Shown here: piece after piece, positions 26,087 through 39,998 of the stretch | Layout: each line of letters starts with the position of its first letter | How positions within the stretch are numbered: the first letter of the stretch is position 1 | DNA from: Hyperoodon ampullatus | Taxonomy: Eukaryota; Chordata; Mammalia; Artiodactyla; Ziphiidae | NCBI GenBank assembly: GCA_949752795.1 | Contig: CATKHW010000359.1 | Span: forward strand, 372,001-436,000 | Direction of reading: 5' to 3' | Length of the DNA: 64,000 bases | The notes under the pieces: model-generated | Seen by the model: only the letters and a program-made list of their open reading frames with translations | Database searches by the model: none | What the model was told of the DNA's origin: nothing | Program-made: the position numbers and the translations under genes

Positions 26087-27825
26087 CAGGGTCTCTGATG
26101 AAACCTGAAATGACCCTATCTACAATGACAGCTGGATGTGGCATAAGGCTGGACACTTGGGACTGAGAGGATTGGTGAGATTGGGTGAGCAAATGCAGAC
26201 CCTTTAAAGCAATAATGCATGGCACACATTCCATGGGTCCCAACACTCCAGGTTGAAGGGAATATTACTACAGATATAACATGTACGGGAATCCTAGAGA
26301 ACGGACACACTGTGAATACGAAAGGTTTCTAAAACTCAACGAATAGTCCCTCTCCTGGTGCTCCGGTTTGACTTTCCATCTGCTTTATTATCAACCTCCC
26401 AACTTGGAGAGACAGCCCCTTTAACCTCCTGGTTCGCACAGGTTGCCAATTTGGCAGAGGATGAAAGGGAAGAGGGAGAACCAATGAGAGAGTAGCTGTT
26501 AGGCATTTGGACGGGCACATATCACTGTAATTTCCAGGCAGGAAGAAGAATTAACCAAAGTCTCAGCCACCCACCGGGAATCAGTATAGATCCTGAACCA
26601 AAATTTTGGACTTGCGGTCAGCTCACCAAAAACGAGTTGAAAAATGGAGCTCAGGGGCACAGCAATTCACAAACTGGCCGAGTAATAAAGGACAACTATC
26701 GTCCAAAAATCTGTTGAGGGAAGGCAACGAGGCGGACTTCAAAGCGTGGCAGAATAGCAGGAAACAGATTTCAAGAGGTACGTTGGAATCGCCTTTAAAG
26801 CACAGGAAGAGGGGCACAACTTCGACAATGATGCACTTGGCCAAAAAGGGCGTATGCGTTTTCTCCTGAATATATTCAGGAGAAAACGCATACGCCCTTT
26901 TTGGCCAAGCAAGCAAGCGGGCAATGCAAATCTGCACTACAAAGAAGTATCACTTCCCACCGGTCAAAAGGGACATCCACAAAATGTGTAAAAACCAGAA
27001 AGGCAAGACAGGCCCTGGAGAACAGGGAGCCTTGTTATGCTGATGGGCGGGATGTAAATTGCCAACTGCCTCTCTGGAGGAGTGCATTGTGTTCCCTAAA
27101 ACAAGTAAACAACAGAGCTACAGAGCCAAGGGCACTTCCAGTCTAGGGAATATACCTTGGGAAAACTGAAAATCAAAAAGACACAGCCACCCCAAAATTT
27201 AGGGCTGCACTGCTTACAAGGACCTCAACTTGGGTACACCTTAAATATCCCAGGAAATATAAAAATGGTTCAAAAAATTGTGGTACTTACGTACGATGGA
27301 ATATCCCTCAGCCATGAAATCAATGTCATAAGACCAGTAGCAGCAAAATGGGTGGATTCAGGTACGATGATTCTAAGTGAAATAAGTCACACAGAAAAAG
27401 AAACTTATCGTAAGATATCACTTATGAAGATCCTGTAAACATGGCTACACTTGAACTGAGTTAGGAAAGAGAACAGTGTCTCACATTTAGAAAACACTCT
27501 TATGCCTGCTTAAGGGGGAAGGAGAGGTGGGGTGATGCATAAAACCAGAGTTTGATATAAGCACAGGTACCGTTCCAAAAACCAACTATGGAATAGACAA
27601 GACCTACACCTTCCTCAGTGAAAGGGACTCAAAACCGCATATTTCCCGCAGAGGAATATATCTGACTAGTAAGAATCTTAAAACCTATGTATTGATATGT
27701 CTCCGTAAGGGAATCAAGTGTGTCTAGACTGGGATAAATATGGCAGCGAGAATCAGCTCAAACCCACTATAAAAAGGAATTTCAAAAATAAAACAAAAAA
27801 ACTGGGAAATTCTTTACAATTCCTT
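26087..27825. repeat. Satellite unit M16
   Basis: 1,739 bp. Palindrome 26836-26909 is perfect. L1 half 26923-27801. Variants: cccaacactcc, ttccaggcagg, acttcaaagcgtggcag (as M11), cttatcgtaag. Confidence 0.95.
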
Positions 27826-29564
27826 CAGGGTCTCTGATGAAACCTGAAATGACCCTATCTACAATGACAGCTGGATGTGGCATAAGGCTGGACACTTGGG
27901 ACTGAGAGGATTGGTGAGATTGGGTGAGCAAATGCAGACTCTTTAAAGCAATAATGCATGGCACACATTCCATGGGTCCCAACTCTCCAGGTTGAAGGGA
28001 ATATTACTACAGATATAACATGTACGGGAATCCTAGAGAACGGACACACTGTGAATACGAAAGGTTTCTAAAACTCAACGAATAGTCCCTCTCCTGGTGC
28101 TCCGGTTTGACTTTCCATCTGCTTTATTATCAACCTCCCAACTTGGAGAGACAGCCCCTTTAACCTCCTGGTTCGCACAGGTTGCCAATTTGGCAGAGGA
28201 TGAAAGGGAAGAGGGAGAACCAATGAGAGAGTAGCTGTTAGGCATTTGGACGGGCACATATCACTGTAATTTCCCGGCAGGAAGAAGAATTAACCAAAGT
28301 CTCACCCACCCACCGGGAATCAGTATAGATCCTGAACCAAAATTTTGGACTTGCGGTCAGCTCACCAAAAACGATTTGAAAAATGGAGCTCAGGGGCACA
28401 GCAATTCACAAACTGGCCGAGTAATAAAGGACAACTATCGTCCAAAAATCTGTTGAGGGAAGGCAACGAGGCGGACTTCAAAGCGTGGCAGAATAGCAGG
28501 AAACAGATTTCAAGAGGTACGTTGGAATCGCCTTTAAAGCACAGGAAGAGGGGCACAACTTCGACAATGATGCACTTGGCCAAAAAGGGCGTATGCGTTT
28601 TCTCCTGAATATATTCAGGAGAAAACGCATACGCCCTTTTTGGCCAAGCAAGCAAGCGGGCAATGCAAATCTGCACTACAAAGAAGTATCACTTCCCACC
28701 GGTCAAAAGGGACATCCACAAAATGTGTAAAAACCAGAAAGGCAAGACAGGCCCTGGAGAACAGGGAGCCTTGTTATGCTGATGGGCGGGATGTAAATTG
28801 CCAACTGCCTCTCTGGAGGAGTGCATTGTGTTCCCTAAAACAAGTAAACAACAGAGCTACAGAGCCAAGGGCACTTCCAGTCTAGGGAATATACCTTGGG
28901 AAAACTGAAAATCAAAAAGACACAGCCACCCCAAAATTTAGGGCTGCACTGCTTACAAGGACCTCAACTTGGGTACACCTTAAATATCCCAGGAAATATA
29001 AAAATGGTTCAAAAAATTGTGGTACTTATGTACGATGGAATATCCCTCAGCCATGAAATCAATGTCATAAGACCAGTAGCAGCAAAATGGGTGGATTCAG
29101 GTACGATGATTCTAAGTGAAATAAGTCACACAGAAAAAGAAACTTATCGTAAGATATCACTTATGAAGATCCTGTAAACATGGCTACACTTGAACTGAGT
29201 TAGGAAAGAGAACAGTGTCTCACATTTAGAAAACACTCTTATGCCTGCTTAAGGGGGAAGGAGAGGTGGGGTGATGCATAAAACCAGAGTTTGATATAAG
29301 CACAGGTACCGTTCCAAAAACCAACTATGGAATAGACAAGACCTACACCTTCCTCAGTGAAAGGGACTCAAAACCCCATATTTCCCGCAGAGGAATATAT
29401 CTGACTAGTAAGAATCTTAAAACCTATGTATTGATATGTCTCCGTAAGGGAATCAAGTGTGTCTAGACTGGGATAAATATGGCAGCGAGAATCAGCTCAA
29501 ACCCACTATAAAAAGGAATTTCAAAAATAAAACAAAAAAACTGGGAAATTCTTTACAATTCCTT
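27826..29564. repeat. Satellite unit M17
   Basis: 1,739 bp. Palindrome 28575-28648 is perfect. L1 half 28662-29540. Variants: cagactctttaaag, aacgatttgaaa, acttcaaagcgtggcag, cttatgtacgatgg. Confidence 0.95.
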
Positions 29565-31303
29565 CAGGGTCTCTGATGAAACCTGAAATGACCCTATCTA
29601 CAATGACAGCTGGATGTGGCATAAGGCTGGACACTTGGGACTGAGAGGATTGGTGAGATTGGGTGAGCAAATGCAGACCCTTTAAAGCAATAATGCATGG
29701 CACACATTCCATGGGTCCCAACTCTCCAGGTTGAAGGGAATATTACTACAGATATAACATGTACGGGAATCCTAGAGAACGGACACACTGTGAATACGAA
29801 AGGTTTCTAAAACTCAACGAATAGTCCCTCTCCTGGTGCTCCGGTTTGACTTTCCATCTGCTTTATTATCAACCTCCCAACTTGGAGAGACAGCCCCTTT
29901 AACCTCCTGGTTCGCACAGGTTGCCAATTTGGCAGAGGATGAAAGGGAAGAGGGAGAACCAATGAGAGAGTAGCTGTTAGGCATTTGGACGGGCACATAT
30001 CACTGTAATTTCCCGGCAGGAAGAAGAATTAACCAAAGTCTCAGCCACCCACCGGGAATCAGTATAGATCCTGAACCAAAATTTTGGACTTGCGGTCAGC
30101 TCACCAAAAACGAGTTGAAAAATGGAGCTCAGGGGCACAGCAATTCACAAACTGGCCGAGTAATAAAGGACAACTATCGTCCAAAAATCTGTTGAGGGAA
30201 GGCAATGAGGCGGACTTGAAAGCGAGGCAAAATAGCAGGAAACAGATTTCCAGAAGTACGTTGGAATCGCCTTTAAAGCACAGGAAGAGGGGCACAACTT
30301 CGACAATGATGCACTTGGCCAAAAAGGACATATGCGTTTTCTCCTGAATATATTCAGGAGAAAACGCATACGCCCTTTTTGGCCAAGCAAGCAAGGGGGC
30401 AATGCAAATCTGCACTACAAAGAAGTATCACTTCCCACCGGTCAAAAGGGACATCCACAAAATGTGTAAAAACCAGAAAGGCAAGACAGGCCCTGGAGAA
30501 CAGGGAGCCTTGTTATGCTGATGGGCGGGATGTAAATTGCCAACTGCCTCTCTGGAGGAGTGCATTGTGTTCCCTAAAACAAGTAAACAACAGAGCTACA
30601 GAGCCAAGGGCACTTCCAGTCTAGGGAATATACCTTGGGAAAACTGAAAATCAAAAAGACACAGCCACCCCAAAATTTAGGGCTGCACTGCTTACAAGGA
30701 CCTCCACTTGGGTACACCTTAAATATCCCAGGAAATATAAAAATGGTTCAAAAAATTGTGGTACTTACGTACGATGGAATATCCCTCAGCCATGAAATCA
30801 ATGTCATAAGACCAGTAGCAGCAAAATGGGTGGATTCAGGTACGATGATTCTAAGTGAAATAAGTCACACAGAAAAAGAAACTTATCATAAGATATCACT
30901 TATGAAGATCCTGTAAACATGGCTACACTTGAACTGAGTTAGGAAAGAGGACAGTGTCTCACATTTAGAAAACACTCTTATGCCTGCTTAACGGGGAAGG
31001 AGAGGTGGGGTGATGCATAAAACCAGAGTTTGATATAAGCACAGGTACCGTTCCAAAAACCAACTATGGAATAGACAAGACCTACACCTTCCTCAGTGAA
31101 AGGGACTCAAAACCCCATATTTCCCGCAGAGGAATATATCTGACTAGTAAGAATCTTAAAACCTATGTATTGATATGTCTCCGTAAGGGAATCTAATGTG
31201 TCTAGACTGGGATAAATATGGCAGCGAGAATCAGCTCAAACCCACTATAAAAAGGAATTTCAAAAATAAAACAAAAAAACTGGGAAATTCTTTACAATTC
31301 CTT
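29565..31303. repeat. Satellite unit M18 (left-arm variant palindrome)
   Basis: 1,739 bp. Palindrome 30314-30387 has left-arm G to A changes at 30328 and 30330, which mirror the right-arm changes of M6. L1 half 30401-31279. Other private changes: aagggggcaatg, cttaacgggg, aatctaatgtg. Confidence 0.95.
30314..30387. repeat. 74-bp palindrome, left-arm variant (M18)
   Basis: Left arm reads ggacatatgcg, with A at 30328 and 30330 (element positions 15 and 17). The right arm is consensus. This is the exact mirror of M6. Confidence 0.93.
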
Positions 31304-33042
31304 CAGGGTCTCTGATGAAACCTGAAATGACCCTATCTACAATGACAGCTGGATGTGGCATAAGGCTGGACACTTGGGACTGAGAGGATTGGTGAGATTG
31401 GGTGAGCAAATGCAGACCCTTTAAAGCAATAATGCATGGCACACATTCCATGGGTCCCAACTCTCCAGGTTGAAGGGAATATTACTACAGATATAACATG
31501 TACGGGAATCCTAGAGAACGGACACACTGTGAATACGAAAGGTTTCTAAAACTCAACGAATAGTCCCTCTCCTGGTGCTCCGGTTTGACTTTCCATCTGC
31601 TTTATTATCAACCTCCCAACTTGGAGAGACAGCCCCTTTAACCTCCTGGTTCGCACAGGTTGCCAATTTGGCAGAGGATGAAAGGGAAGAGGGAGAACCA
31701 ATGAGAGAGTAGCTGTTAGGCATTTGGACGGGCACATATCACTGTAATTTCCAGGCAGGAAGAAGAATTAACCAAAGTCTCACCCACCCACCGGGAATCA
31801 GTATAGATCCTGAACCAAAATTTTCGACTTGCGGTCAGCTCACCAAAAACGAGTTGAAAAATGGAGCTCAGGGGTACAGCAATTCACAAACTGGCCGAGT
31901 AATAAAGGACAACTATCGTCCAAAAATCTGTTGAGGGAAGGCAACGAGGCGGACTTGAAAGCGAGGCAGAATAGCAGGAAACAGATTTCAAGAGGTACGT
32001 TGGAATCGCCTTTAAAGCACAGGAAGAGGGGCACAACTTCGACAATGATGCACTTGGCCAAAAAGGGCGTATGCGTTTTCTCCTGAATATATTCAGGAGA
32101 AAACGCATACGCCCTTTTTGGCCAAGCAAGCAAGCGGGCAATGCAAATCTGCACTACAAAGAAGTATCACTTCCCACCGGTCAAAAGGGACATCCACAAA
32201 ATGTGTAAAAACCAGAAAGGCAAGACAGGCCCTGGAGAACAGGGAGCCTTTTTATGCTGATGGGCGGGATGTAAATTGCCAACTGCCTCTCTGGAGGAGT
32301 GCATTGTGTTCCCTAAAACAAGTAAACAACAGAGCTACAGAGCCAAGGGCCCTTCCTGTCTAGGGAATATACCTTGGGAAAACTGAAAATCAAAAAGACA
32401 CAGCCACCCCAAAATTTAGGGCTGCACTGCTTACAAGGACCTCCACTTGGGTACACCTTAAATATCCCAGGAAATATAAAAATGGTTCAAAAAATTGTGG
32501 TACTTACGTACGATGGAATATCCCTCAGCCATGAAATCAATGTCATAAGACCAGTAGCAGCAAAATGGGTGGATTCAGGTACGATGATTCTAAGTGAAAT
32601 AAGTCACACAGAAAAAGAAACTTATCATAAGATATCACTTATGAAGATCCTGTAAACATGGCTACACTTGAACTGAGTTAGGAAAGAGAACAGTGTCTCA
32701 CATTTAGAAAACACTCTTATGCCTGCTTAAGGGGGAAGGAGAGGTGGGGTGATGCATAAAACCAGAGTTTGATATAAGCACAGGTACCGTTCCAAAAACC
32801 AACTATGGAATAGACAAGACCTACACCTTCCTCAGTGAAAGGGACTCAAAACCCCATATTTCCCGCAGAGGAATATATCTGACTAGTAAGAATCTTAAAA
32901 CCTATGTATTGATATGTCTCCGTAAGGGAATCAAGTGTGTCTAGACTGGGATAAATATGGCAGCGAGAATCTGCTCAAACCCACTATAAAAAGGAATTTC
33001 AAAAATAAAACAAAAAAACTGGGAAATTCTTTACAATTCCTT
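31304..33042. repeat. Satellite unit M19
   Basis: 1,739 bp. Palindrome 32053-32126 is perfect. L1 half 32140-33018. Variants: ttttcgacttgcgg, ggggtacagc, gagcctttttatg, gggcccttcctgtc. Confidence 0.95.
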
Positions 33043-34781
33043 CAGGGTCTCTGATGAAACCTGAAATGACCCTATCTACAATGACAGCTGGATGTGGCAT
33101 AAGGCTGGACACTTGGGACTGAGAGGATTGGTGAGATTGGGTGAGCAAATGCAGACCCTTTAAAGCAATAATGCATGGCACACATTCCATGGGTCCCAAC
33201 TCTCCAGGTTGAAGGGAATATTACTACAGATATAACATGTACGGGAATCCTAGAGAACGGACACACTGTGAATACGAAAGGTTTCTAAAACTCAACGAAT
33301 AGTCCCTCTCCTGGTGCTCCGGTTTGACTTTCCATCTGCTTTATTATCAACCTCCCAACTTGGAGAGACAGCCCCTTTAACCTCCTGGTTCGCACAGGTT
33401 GCCAATTTGGCAGAGGATGAAAGGGAAGAGGGAGAACCAATGAGAGAGTAGCTGTTAGGCATTTGGACGGGCACATATCACTGTAATTTCCCGGCAGGAA
33501 GAAGAATTAACCAAAGTCTCAGCCACCCACCGGGAATCAGTATAGATCCTGAACCAAAATTTTGGACTTGCGGTCAGCTCACCAAAAACGAGTTGAAAAA
33601 TGGAGCTCAGGGGCACAGCAATTCACAAACTGGCCGAGTAATAAAGGACAACTATCGTCCAAAAATCTGTTGAGGAAAGGCAACGAGGTGGACTTGAAAG
33701 CGAGGCAGAATAGCAGGAAACAGATTTCCAGAGGTACGTTGGAATCGCCTTTAAAGCACAGGAAGAGGGGCACAACTTCGACAATGATGCACTTGGCCAA
33801 AAAGGGCGTATGCGTTTTCTCCTGAATATATTCAGGAGAAAACGCATACGCCCTTTTTGGCCAAGCAAGCAAGCGGGCAATGCAAATCTGCACTACAAAG
33901 AAGTATCACTTCCCACCGGTCAAAAGGGACATCCACAAAATGTGTAAAAACCAGAAAGGCAAGACAGGCCCTGGAGAACAGGGAGCCTTGTTATGCTGAT
34001 GGGCGGGATGTAAATTGCCAACTGCCTCTCTGGAGGAGTGCATTGTGTTCCCTAAAACAAGTAAACAACAGAGCTACAGAGCCAAGGGCACTTCCAGTCT
34101 AGGGAATATACCTTGGGAAAACTGAAAATCAAAAAGACACAGCCACCCCAAAATTTAGGGCTGCACTGCTTACAAGGACCTCAACTTGGGTTCACCTTTA
34201 ATATCCCAGGAAATATAAAAATGGTTCAAAAAATTGTGGTACTTACGTACGATGGAATATCCCTCAGCCATGAAATCAATGTCATAAGACCAGTAGCAGC
34301 AAAATGGGTGGATTCAGGTACGATTATTCTAAGTGAAATAAGTCACACAGAAAAAGAAACTTATCATAAGATATCACTTATGAAGATCCTGTAAACATGG
34401 CTACACTTGAACTGAGTTAGGAAAGAGGACAGTGTCTCACATTTAGAAAACACTCTTATGCCTGCTTAAGGGGGAAGGAGAGGTGGGGTGATGCATAAAA
34501 CCAGAGTTTGATATAAGCACAGGTACCGTTCCAAAAACCAACTATGGAATAGAGAAGACCTACACCTTCCTCAGTGAAAGGGACTCAAAACCCCATATTT
34601 CCCGCAGAGGAATATATCTGACTAGTAAGAATCTTAAAACCTATGTATTGATATGTCTCCGTAAGGGAATCAAGTGTGTCTAGACTGGGATAAATATGGC
34701 AGCGAGAATCAGCTCAAACCCACTATAAAAAGGAATTTCAAAAATAAAACAAAAAAACTGGGAAATTCTTTACAATTCCTT
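33043..34781. repeat. Satellite unit M20
   Basis: 1,739 bp. Palindrome 33792-33865 is perfect. L1 half 33879-34757. Variants: gaggaaaggcaacgaggtgg, gggttcacctttaat, cgattattc, gagaagacc. Confidence 0.95.
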
Positions 34782-36520
34782 CAGGGTCTCTGATGAAACC
34801 TGAAATGACCCTATCTACAATGACAGCTGGATGTGGCATAAGGCTGGACACTTGGGACTGAGAGGATTGGTGAGATTGGGTGAGCAAATGCAGACCCTTT
34901 AAAGCAATAATGCATGGCACACATTCCATGGGTCCCAACTCTCCAGGTTGAAGGGAATATTACTACAGATATAACATGTACGGGAATCCTAGAGAACGGA
35001 CACACTGTGAATACGAAAGGTTTCTAAAACTCAACGAATAGTCCCTCTCCTGGTGCTCCGGTTTGACTTTCCATCTGCTTTATTATCAACCTCCCAACTT
35101 GGAGAGACAGCCCCTTTAACCTCCTGGTTCGCACAGGTTGCCAATTTGGCAGAGGATGAAAGGGAAGAGGGAGAACCAATGAGAGAGTAGCTGTTAGGCA
35201 TTTGGACGGGCACATATCACTGTAATTTCCCGGCAGGAAGAAGAATTAACCAAAGTCTCAGCCACCCACCGGGAATCAGTATAGATCCTGAACCAAAATT
35301 TTGGACTTGCGGTCAGCTCACCAAAAACGAGTTGAAAAATGGAGCTCAGGGGCACAGCAATTCACAAACTGGCCGAGTAATAAAGGACAACTATCGTCCA
35401 AAAATCTGTTGAGGGAAGGCAACGAGGCGGACTTGAAAGCGAGGCAGAATAGCAGGAAACAGATTTCCAGAGGTACGTTGGAATCGCCTTTAAAGCACAG
35501 GAAGAGGGGCACAACTTCGACAATGATGCACTTGGCCCAAAAGGGCGTATGCGTTTTCTCCTGAATATATTCAGGAGAAAACGCATACGCCCTTTTTGGC
35601 CAAGCAAGCAAGCGGGCAATGCAAATCTGCACTACAAAGAAGTATCACTTCCCACCGGTCAAAAGGGACATCCACAAAATGTGTAAAAACCAGAAAGGCA
35701 AGACAGGCCCTGGAGAACAGGGAGCCTTGTTATGCTGATGGGCGGGATGTAAATTGCCAACTGCCTCTCTGGAGGAGTGCATTGTGTTCCCTAAAACAAG
35801 TAAACAACAGAGCTACAGAGCCAAGGGCACTTCCAGTCTAGGGAATATACCTTGGGAAAACTGAAAATCAAAAAGACACAGCCACCCCAAAATTTAGGGC
35901 TGCACTGCTTACAAGGACCTCAACTTGGGTACACCTTAAATATCCCAGGAAATATAAAAATGGTTCAAAAAATTGTGGTACTTACGTACGATGGAATATC
36001 CCTCAGCCATGAAATCAATGTCATAAGACCAGTAGCAGCAAAATGGGTGGATTCAGGTACGATGATTCTAAGTGAAATAAGTCACAGAGAAAAAGAAACT
36101 TATCATAAGATATCACTTATGAAGATCCTGTAAACATGGCTACACTTGAACTGAGTTAGGAAAGAGGACAGTGTCTCACATTTAGAAAACACTCTTATGC
36201 CTGCTTAAGGGGGAAGGAGAGGTGGGGTGATGCATAAAACCAGAGTTTGCTATAAGCACAGGTACCGTTCCAAAAACCAACTATGGAATAGACAAGACCT
36301 ACACCTTCCTCAGTGAAAGGGACTCAAAACCCCATATTTCCCGCAGAGGAATATATCTGACTAGTAAGAATCTTAAAACCTATGTATTGATATGTCTCCG
36401 TAAGGGAATCAAGTGTGTCTAGACTGGGATAAATATGGCAGCGAGAATCAGCTCAAACCCACTATAAAAAGGAATTTCAAAAATAAAACAAAAAAACTGG
36501 GAAATTCTTTACAATTCCTT
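34782..36520. repeat. Satellite unit M21 (A type)
   Basis: 1,739 bp. Palindrome 35531-35604 has the A-type left-arm change cttggcccaaaagg (C at 35538) with an unmatched right arm. L1 half 35618-36496. Carries cacagagaaaaag. Confidence 0.95.
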
Positions 36521-38259
36521 CAGGGTCTCTGATGAAACCTGAAATGACCCTATCTACAATGACAGCTGGATGTGGCATAAGGCTGGACACTTGGGACTGA
36601 GAGGATTGGTGAGATTGGGTGAGCAAATGCAGACCCTTTAAAGCAATAATGCATGGCACACATTCCATGGGTCCCAACTCTCCAGGTTGAAGGGAATATT
36701 ACTACAGATATAACATGTACGGGAATCCTAGAGAACGGACACACTGTGAATACGAAAGGTTTCTAAAACTCAACGAATAGTCCCTCTCCTGGTGCTCCAG
36801 TTTGACTTTCCATCTGCTTTATTATCAACCTCCCAACTTGGAGAGACAGCCCCTTTAACCTCCTGGTTCGCACAGGTTGCCAATTTGGCAGAGGATGAAA
36901 GGGAAGAGGGAGAACCAATGAGAGAGTAGCTGTTAGGCATTTGGACGGGCACATATCACTGTAATTTCCCGGCAGGAAGAAGAATTAACCAAAGTCTCAG
37001 CCACCCACCGGGAATCAGTATAGATCCTGAACCAAAATTTTGGACTTGCGGTCAGCTCACCAAAAACGAGTTGAAAAATGGAGCTGAGGGGCACAGCAAT
37101 TCACAAACTGGCCGAGTTATAAAGGACAACTATCGTCCAAAAATCTGTTGAGGGAAGGCAACGAGGCGGACTTGAAAGCGAGGCAGAATAGCAGGAAACA
37201 GATTTCCAGAGGTACATTGGAATCGCCTTTAAAGCACAGGAAGAGGGGCACAACTTCGACAATGATGCACTTGGCCAAAAAGGGCGTATGCGTTTTCTCC
37301 TGAATATATTCAGGAGAAAACGCATACGCCCTTTTTGGCCAAGCAAGCAAGCGGGCAATGCAAATCTGCACTACAAAGAAGTATCACTTCCCACCGGTCA
37401 AAAGGGACATCCACAAAATGTGTAAAAACCAGAATGGCAAGACAGGCCCTGGAGAACAGGGAGCCTTGTTATGCTGATGGGCGGGATGTAAATTGCCAAC
37501 TGCCTCTCTGGAGGAGTGCATTGTGTTCCCTAAAACAAGTAAACAACAGAGCTACAGAGCCAAGGGCACTTCCAGTCTAGGGAATATACCTTGGGAAAAC
37601 TGAAAATCAAAAAGACACAGCCACCCCAAAATTTAGGGCTGCACTGCTTACAAGGACCTCAACTTGGGTACACCTTAAATATCCCAGGAAATATAAAAAT
37701 GGTTCAAAAAATTGTGGTACTTACGTACGATGGAATATCCCTCAGCCATGAAATCAATGTCATAAGACCAGTAGCAGCAAAATGGGTGGATTCAGGTACG
37801 ATGATTCTAAGTGAAATAAGTCACAGAGAAAAAGAAACTTATCATAAGATATCACTTATGAAGATCCTGTAAACATGGCTACACTTGAACTGAGTTAGGA
37901 AAGAGGACAGTGTCTCACATTTAGAAAACACTCTTATGCCTGCTTAAGGGGGAAGGAGAGGTGGGGTGATGCATAAAACCAGAGTTTGATATAAGCACAG
38001 GTACCGTTCCAAAAACCAACTATGGAATAGACAAGACCTACACCTTCCTCAGTGAAAGGGACTCAAAACCCCATATTTCCCGCAGAGGAATATATCTGAC
38101 TAGTAAGAATCTTAAAACCTATGTATTGATATGTCTCCGTAAGGGAATCAAGTGTGTCTAGACTGGGATAAATATGGCAGCGAGAATCAGCTCAAACCCA
38201 CTATAAAAAGGAATTTCAAAAATAAAACAAAAAAACTGGGAAATTCTTTACAATTCCTT
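36521..38259. repeat. Satellite unit M22 (B type)
   Basis: 1,739 bp. Palindrome 37270-37343 is perfect. L1 half 37357-38235. B markers: gagctgagg, gagttataaagg, gtacattgg, agaatggcaag, cacagagaaaaag. Confidence 0.95.
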
Positions 38260-39998
38260 CAGGGTCTCTGATGAAACCTGAAATGACCCTATCTACAATG
38301 ACAGCTGGATGTGGCATAAGGCTGGACACTTGGGACTGAGAGGATTGGTGAGATTGGGTGAGCAAATGCAGACCCTTTAAAGCAATAATGCATGGCACAC
38401 ATTCCATGGGTCCCAACTCTCCAGGTTGAAGGGAATATTACTACAGATATAACATGTACGGGAATCCTAGAGAACGGACACACTGTGAATACGAAAGGTT
38501 TCTAAAACTCAACAAATAGTCCCTCTCCTGGTGCTCCGGTTTGACTTTCCATCTGCTTTATTATCAACCTCCCAACTTGGAGAGACAGCCCCTTTAACCT
38601 CCTGGTTCGCACAGGTTGCCAATTTGGCAGAGGATGAAAGGGAAGAGGGAGAACCAATGAGAGAGTAGCTGTTAGGCATTTGGACGGGCACATATCACTG
38701 TAATTTCCCGGCAGGAAGAAGAATTAACCAAAGTCTCAGCCACCCACCGGGAATCAGTATAGATCCTGAACCAAAATTTTGGACTTGCGGTCAGCTCACC
38801 AAAAACGAGTTGAAAAATGGAGCTCAGGGGCACAGCAATTCACAAACTGGCCGAGTAATAAAGGACAACTATCGTCCAAAAATCTGTTGAGGGAAGGCAA
38901 CGAGGCGGACTTGAAAGCGAGGCAGAATAGCAGGAAACAGATTTCCAGAGGTACGTTGGAATCGCCTTTAAAGCACAGGAAGAGGGGCACAACTTCGACA
39001 ATGATGCACTTGGCCCAAAAGGGCGTATGCGTTTTCTCCTGAATATATTCAGGAGAAAACGCATACGCCCTTTTTGGCCAAGCAAGCAAGCGGGCAATGC
39101 AAATCTGCACTACAAAGAAGTATCACTTCCCACCGGTCAAAAGGGACATCCACAAAATGTGTAAAAACCAGAAAGGCAAGACAGGCCCTGGAGAACAGGG
39201 AGCCTTGTTATGCTGATGGGCGGGATGTAAATTGCCAACTGCCTCTCTGGAGGAGTGCATTGTGTTCCCTAAAACAAGTAAACAACAGAGCTACAGAGCC
39301 AAGGGCACTTCCAGTCTAGGGAATATACCTTGGGAAAACTGAAAATCAAAAAGACACAGCCACCCCAATATTTAGGGCTGCACTGCTTACAAGGACCTCC
39401 ACTTGGGTACACCTTAAATATCCCAGGAAACATAAAAATGGTTCAAAAAATTGTGGTACTTACGTACGATGGAATATCCCTCAGCCATGAAATCAATGTC
39501 ATAAGACCAGTAGCAGCAAAATGGGTGGATTCAGGTACGATGATTCTAAGTGAAATAAGTCACACAGAAAAAGAAACTTATCATAAGATATCACTTATGA
39601 AGATCCTGTAAACATGGCTACACTTGAACTGAGTTAGGAAAGAGAACAGTGTCTCACATTTAGAAAACACTCTTATGCCTGCTTAAGGGGGAAGGAGAGG
39701 TGGGGTGATGCATAAAACCAGAGTTTGCTATAAGCACAGGTACCGTTCCAAAAACCAACTATGGAATAGACAAGACCTACACCTTCCTCAGTGAAAGGGA
39801 CTCAAAACCCCATATTTCCCGCAGAGGAATATATCTGACTAGTAAGAATCTTAAAACCTATGTATTGATATGTCTCCGTAAGGGAATCAAGTGTGTCTAG
39901 ACTGGGATAAATATGGCAGGGAGAATCAGCTCAAACCCACTATAAAAAGGAATTTCAAAAATAAAACAAAAAAACTGGGAAATTCTTTACAATTCCTT
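38260..39998. repeat. Satellite unit M23 (A type)
   Basis: 1,739 bp. Palindrome 39009-39082 with the unmatched A-type left-arm change. L1 half 39096-39974. Markers shared with M25: caacaaatag, cccaatatttagg, ggaaacataaaaatgg, gtttgctataag. Confidence 0.95.
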
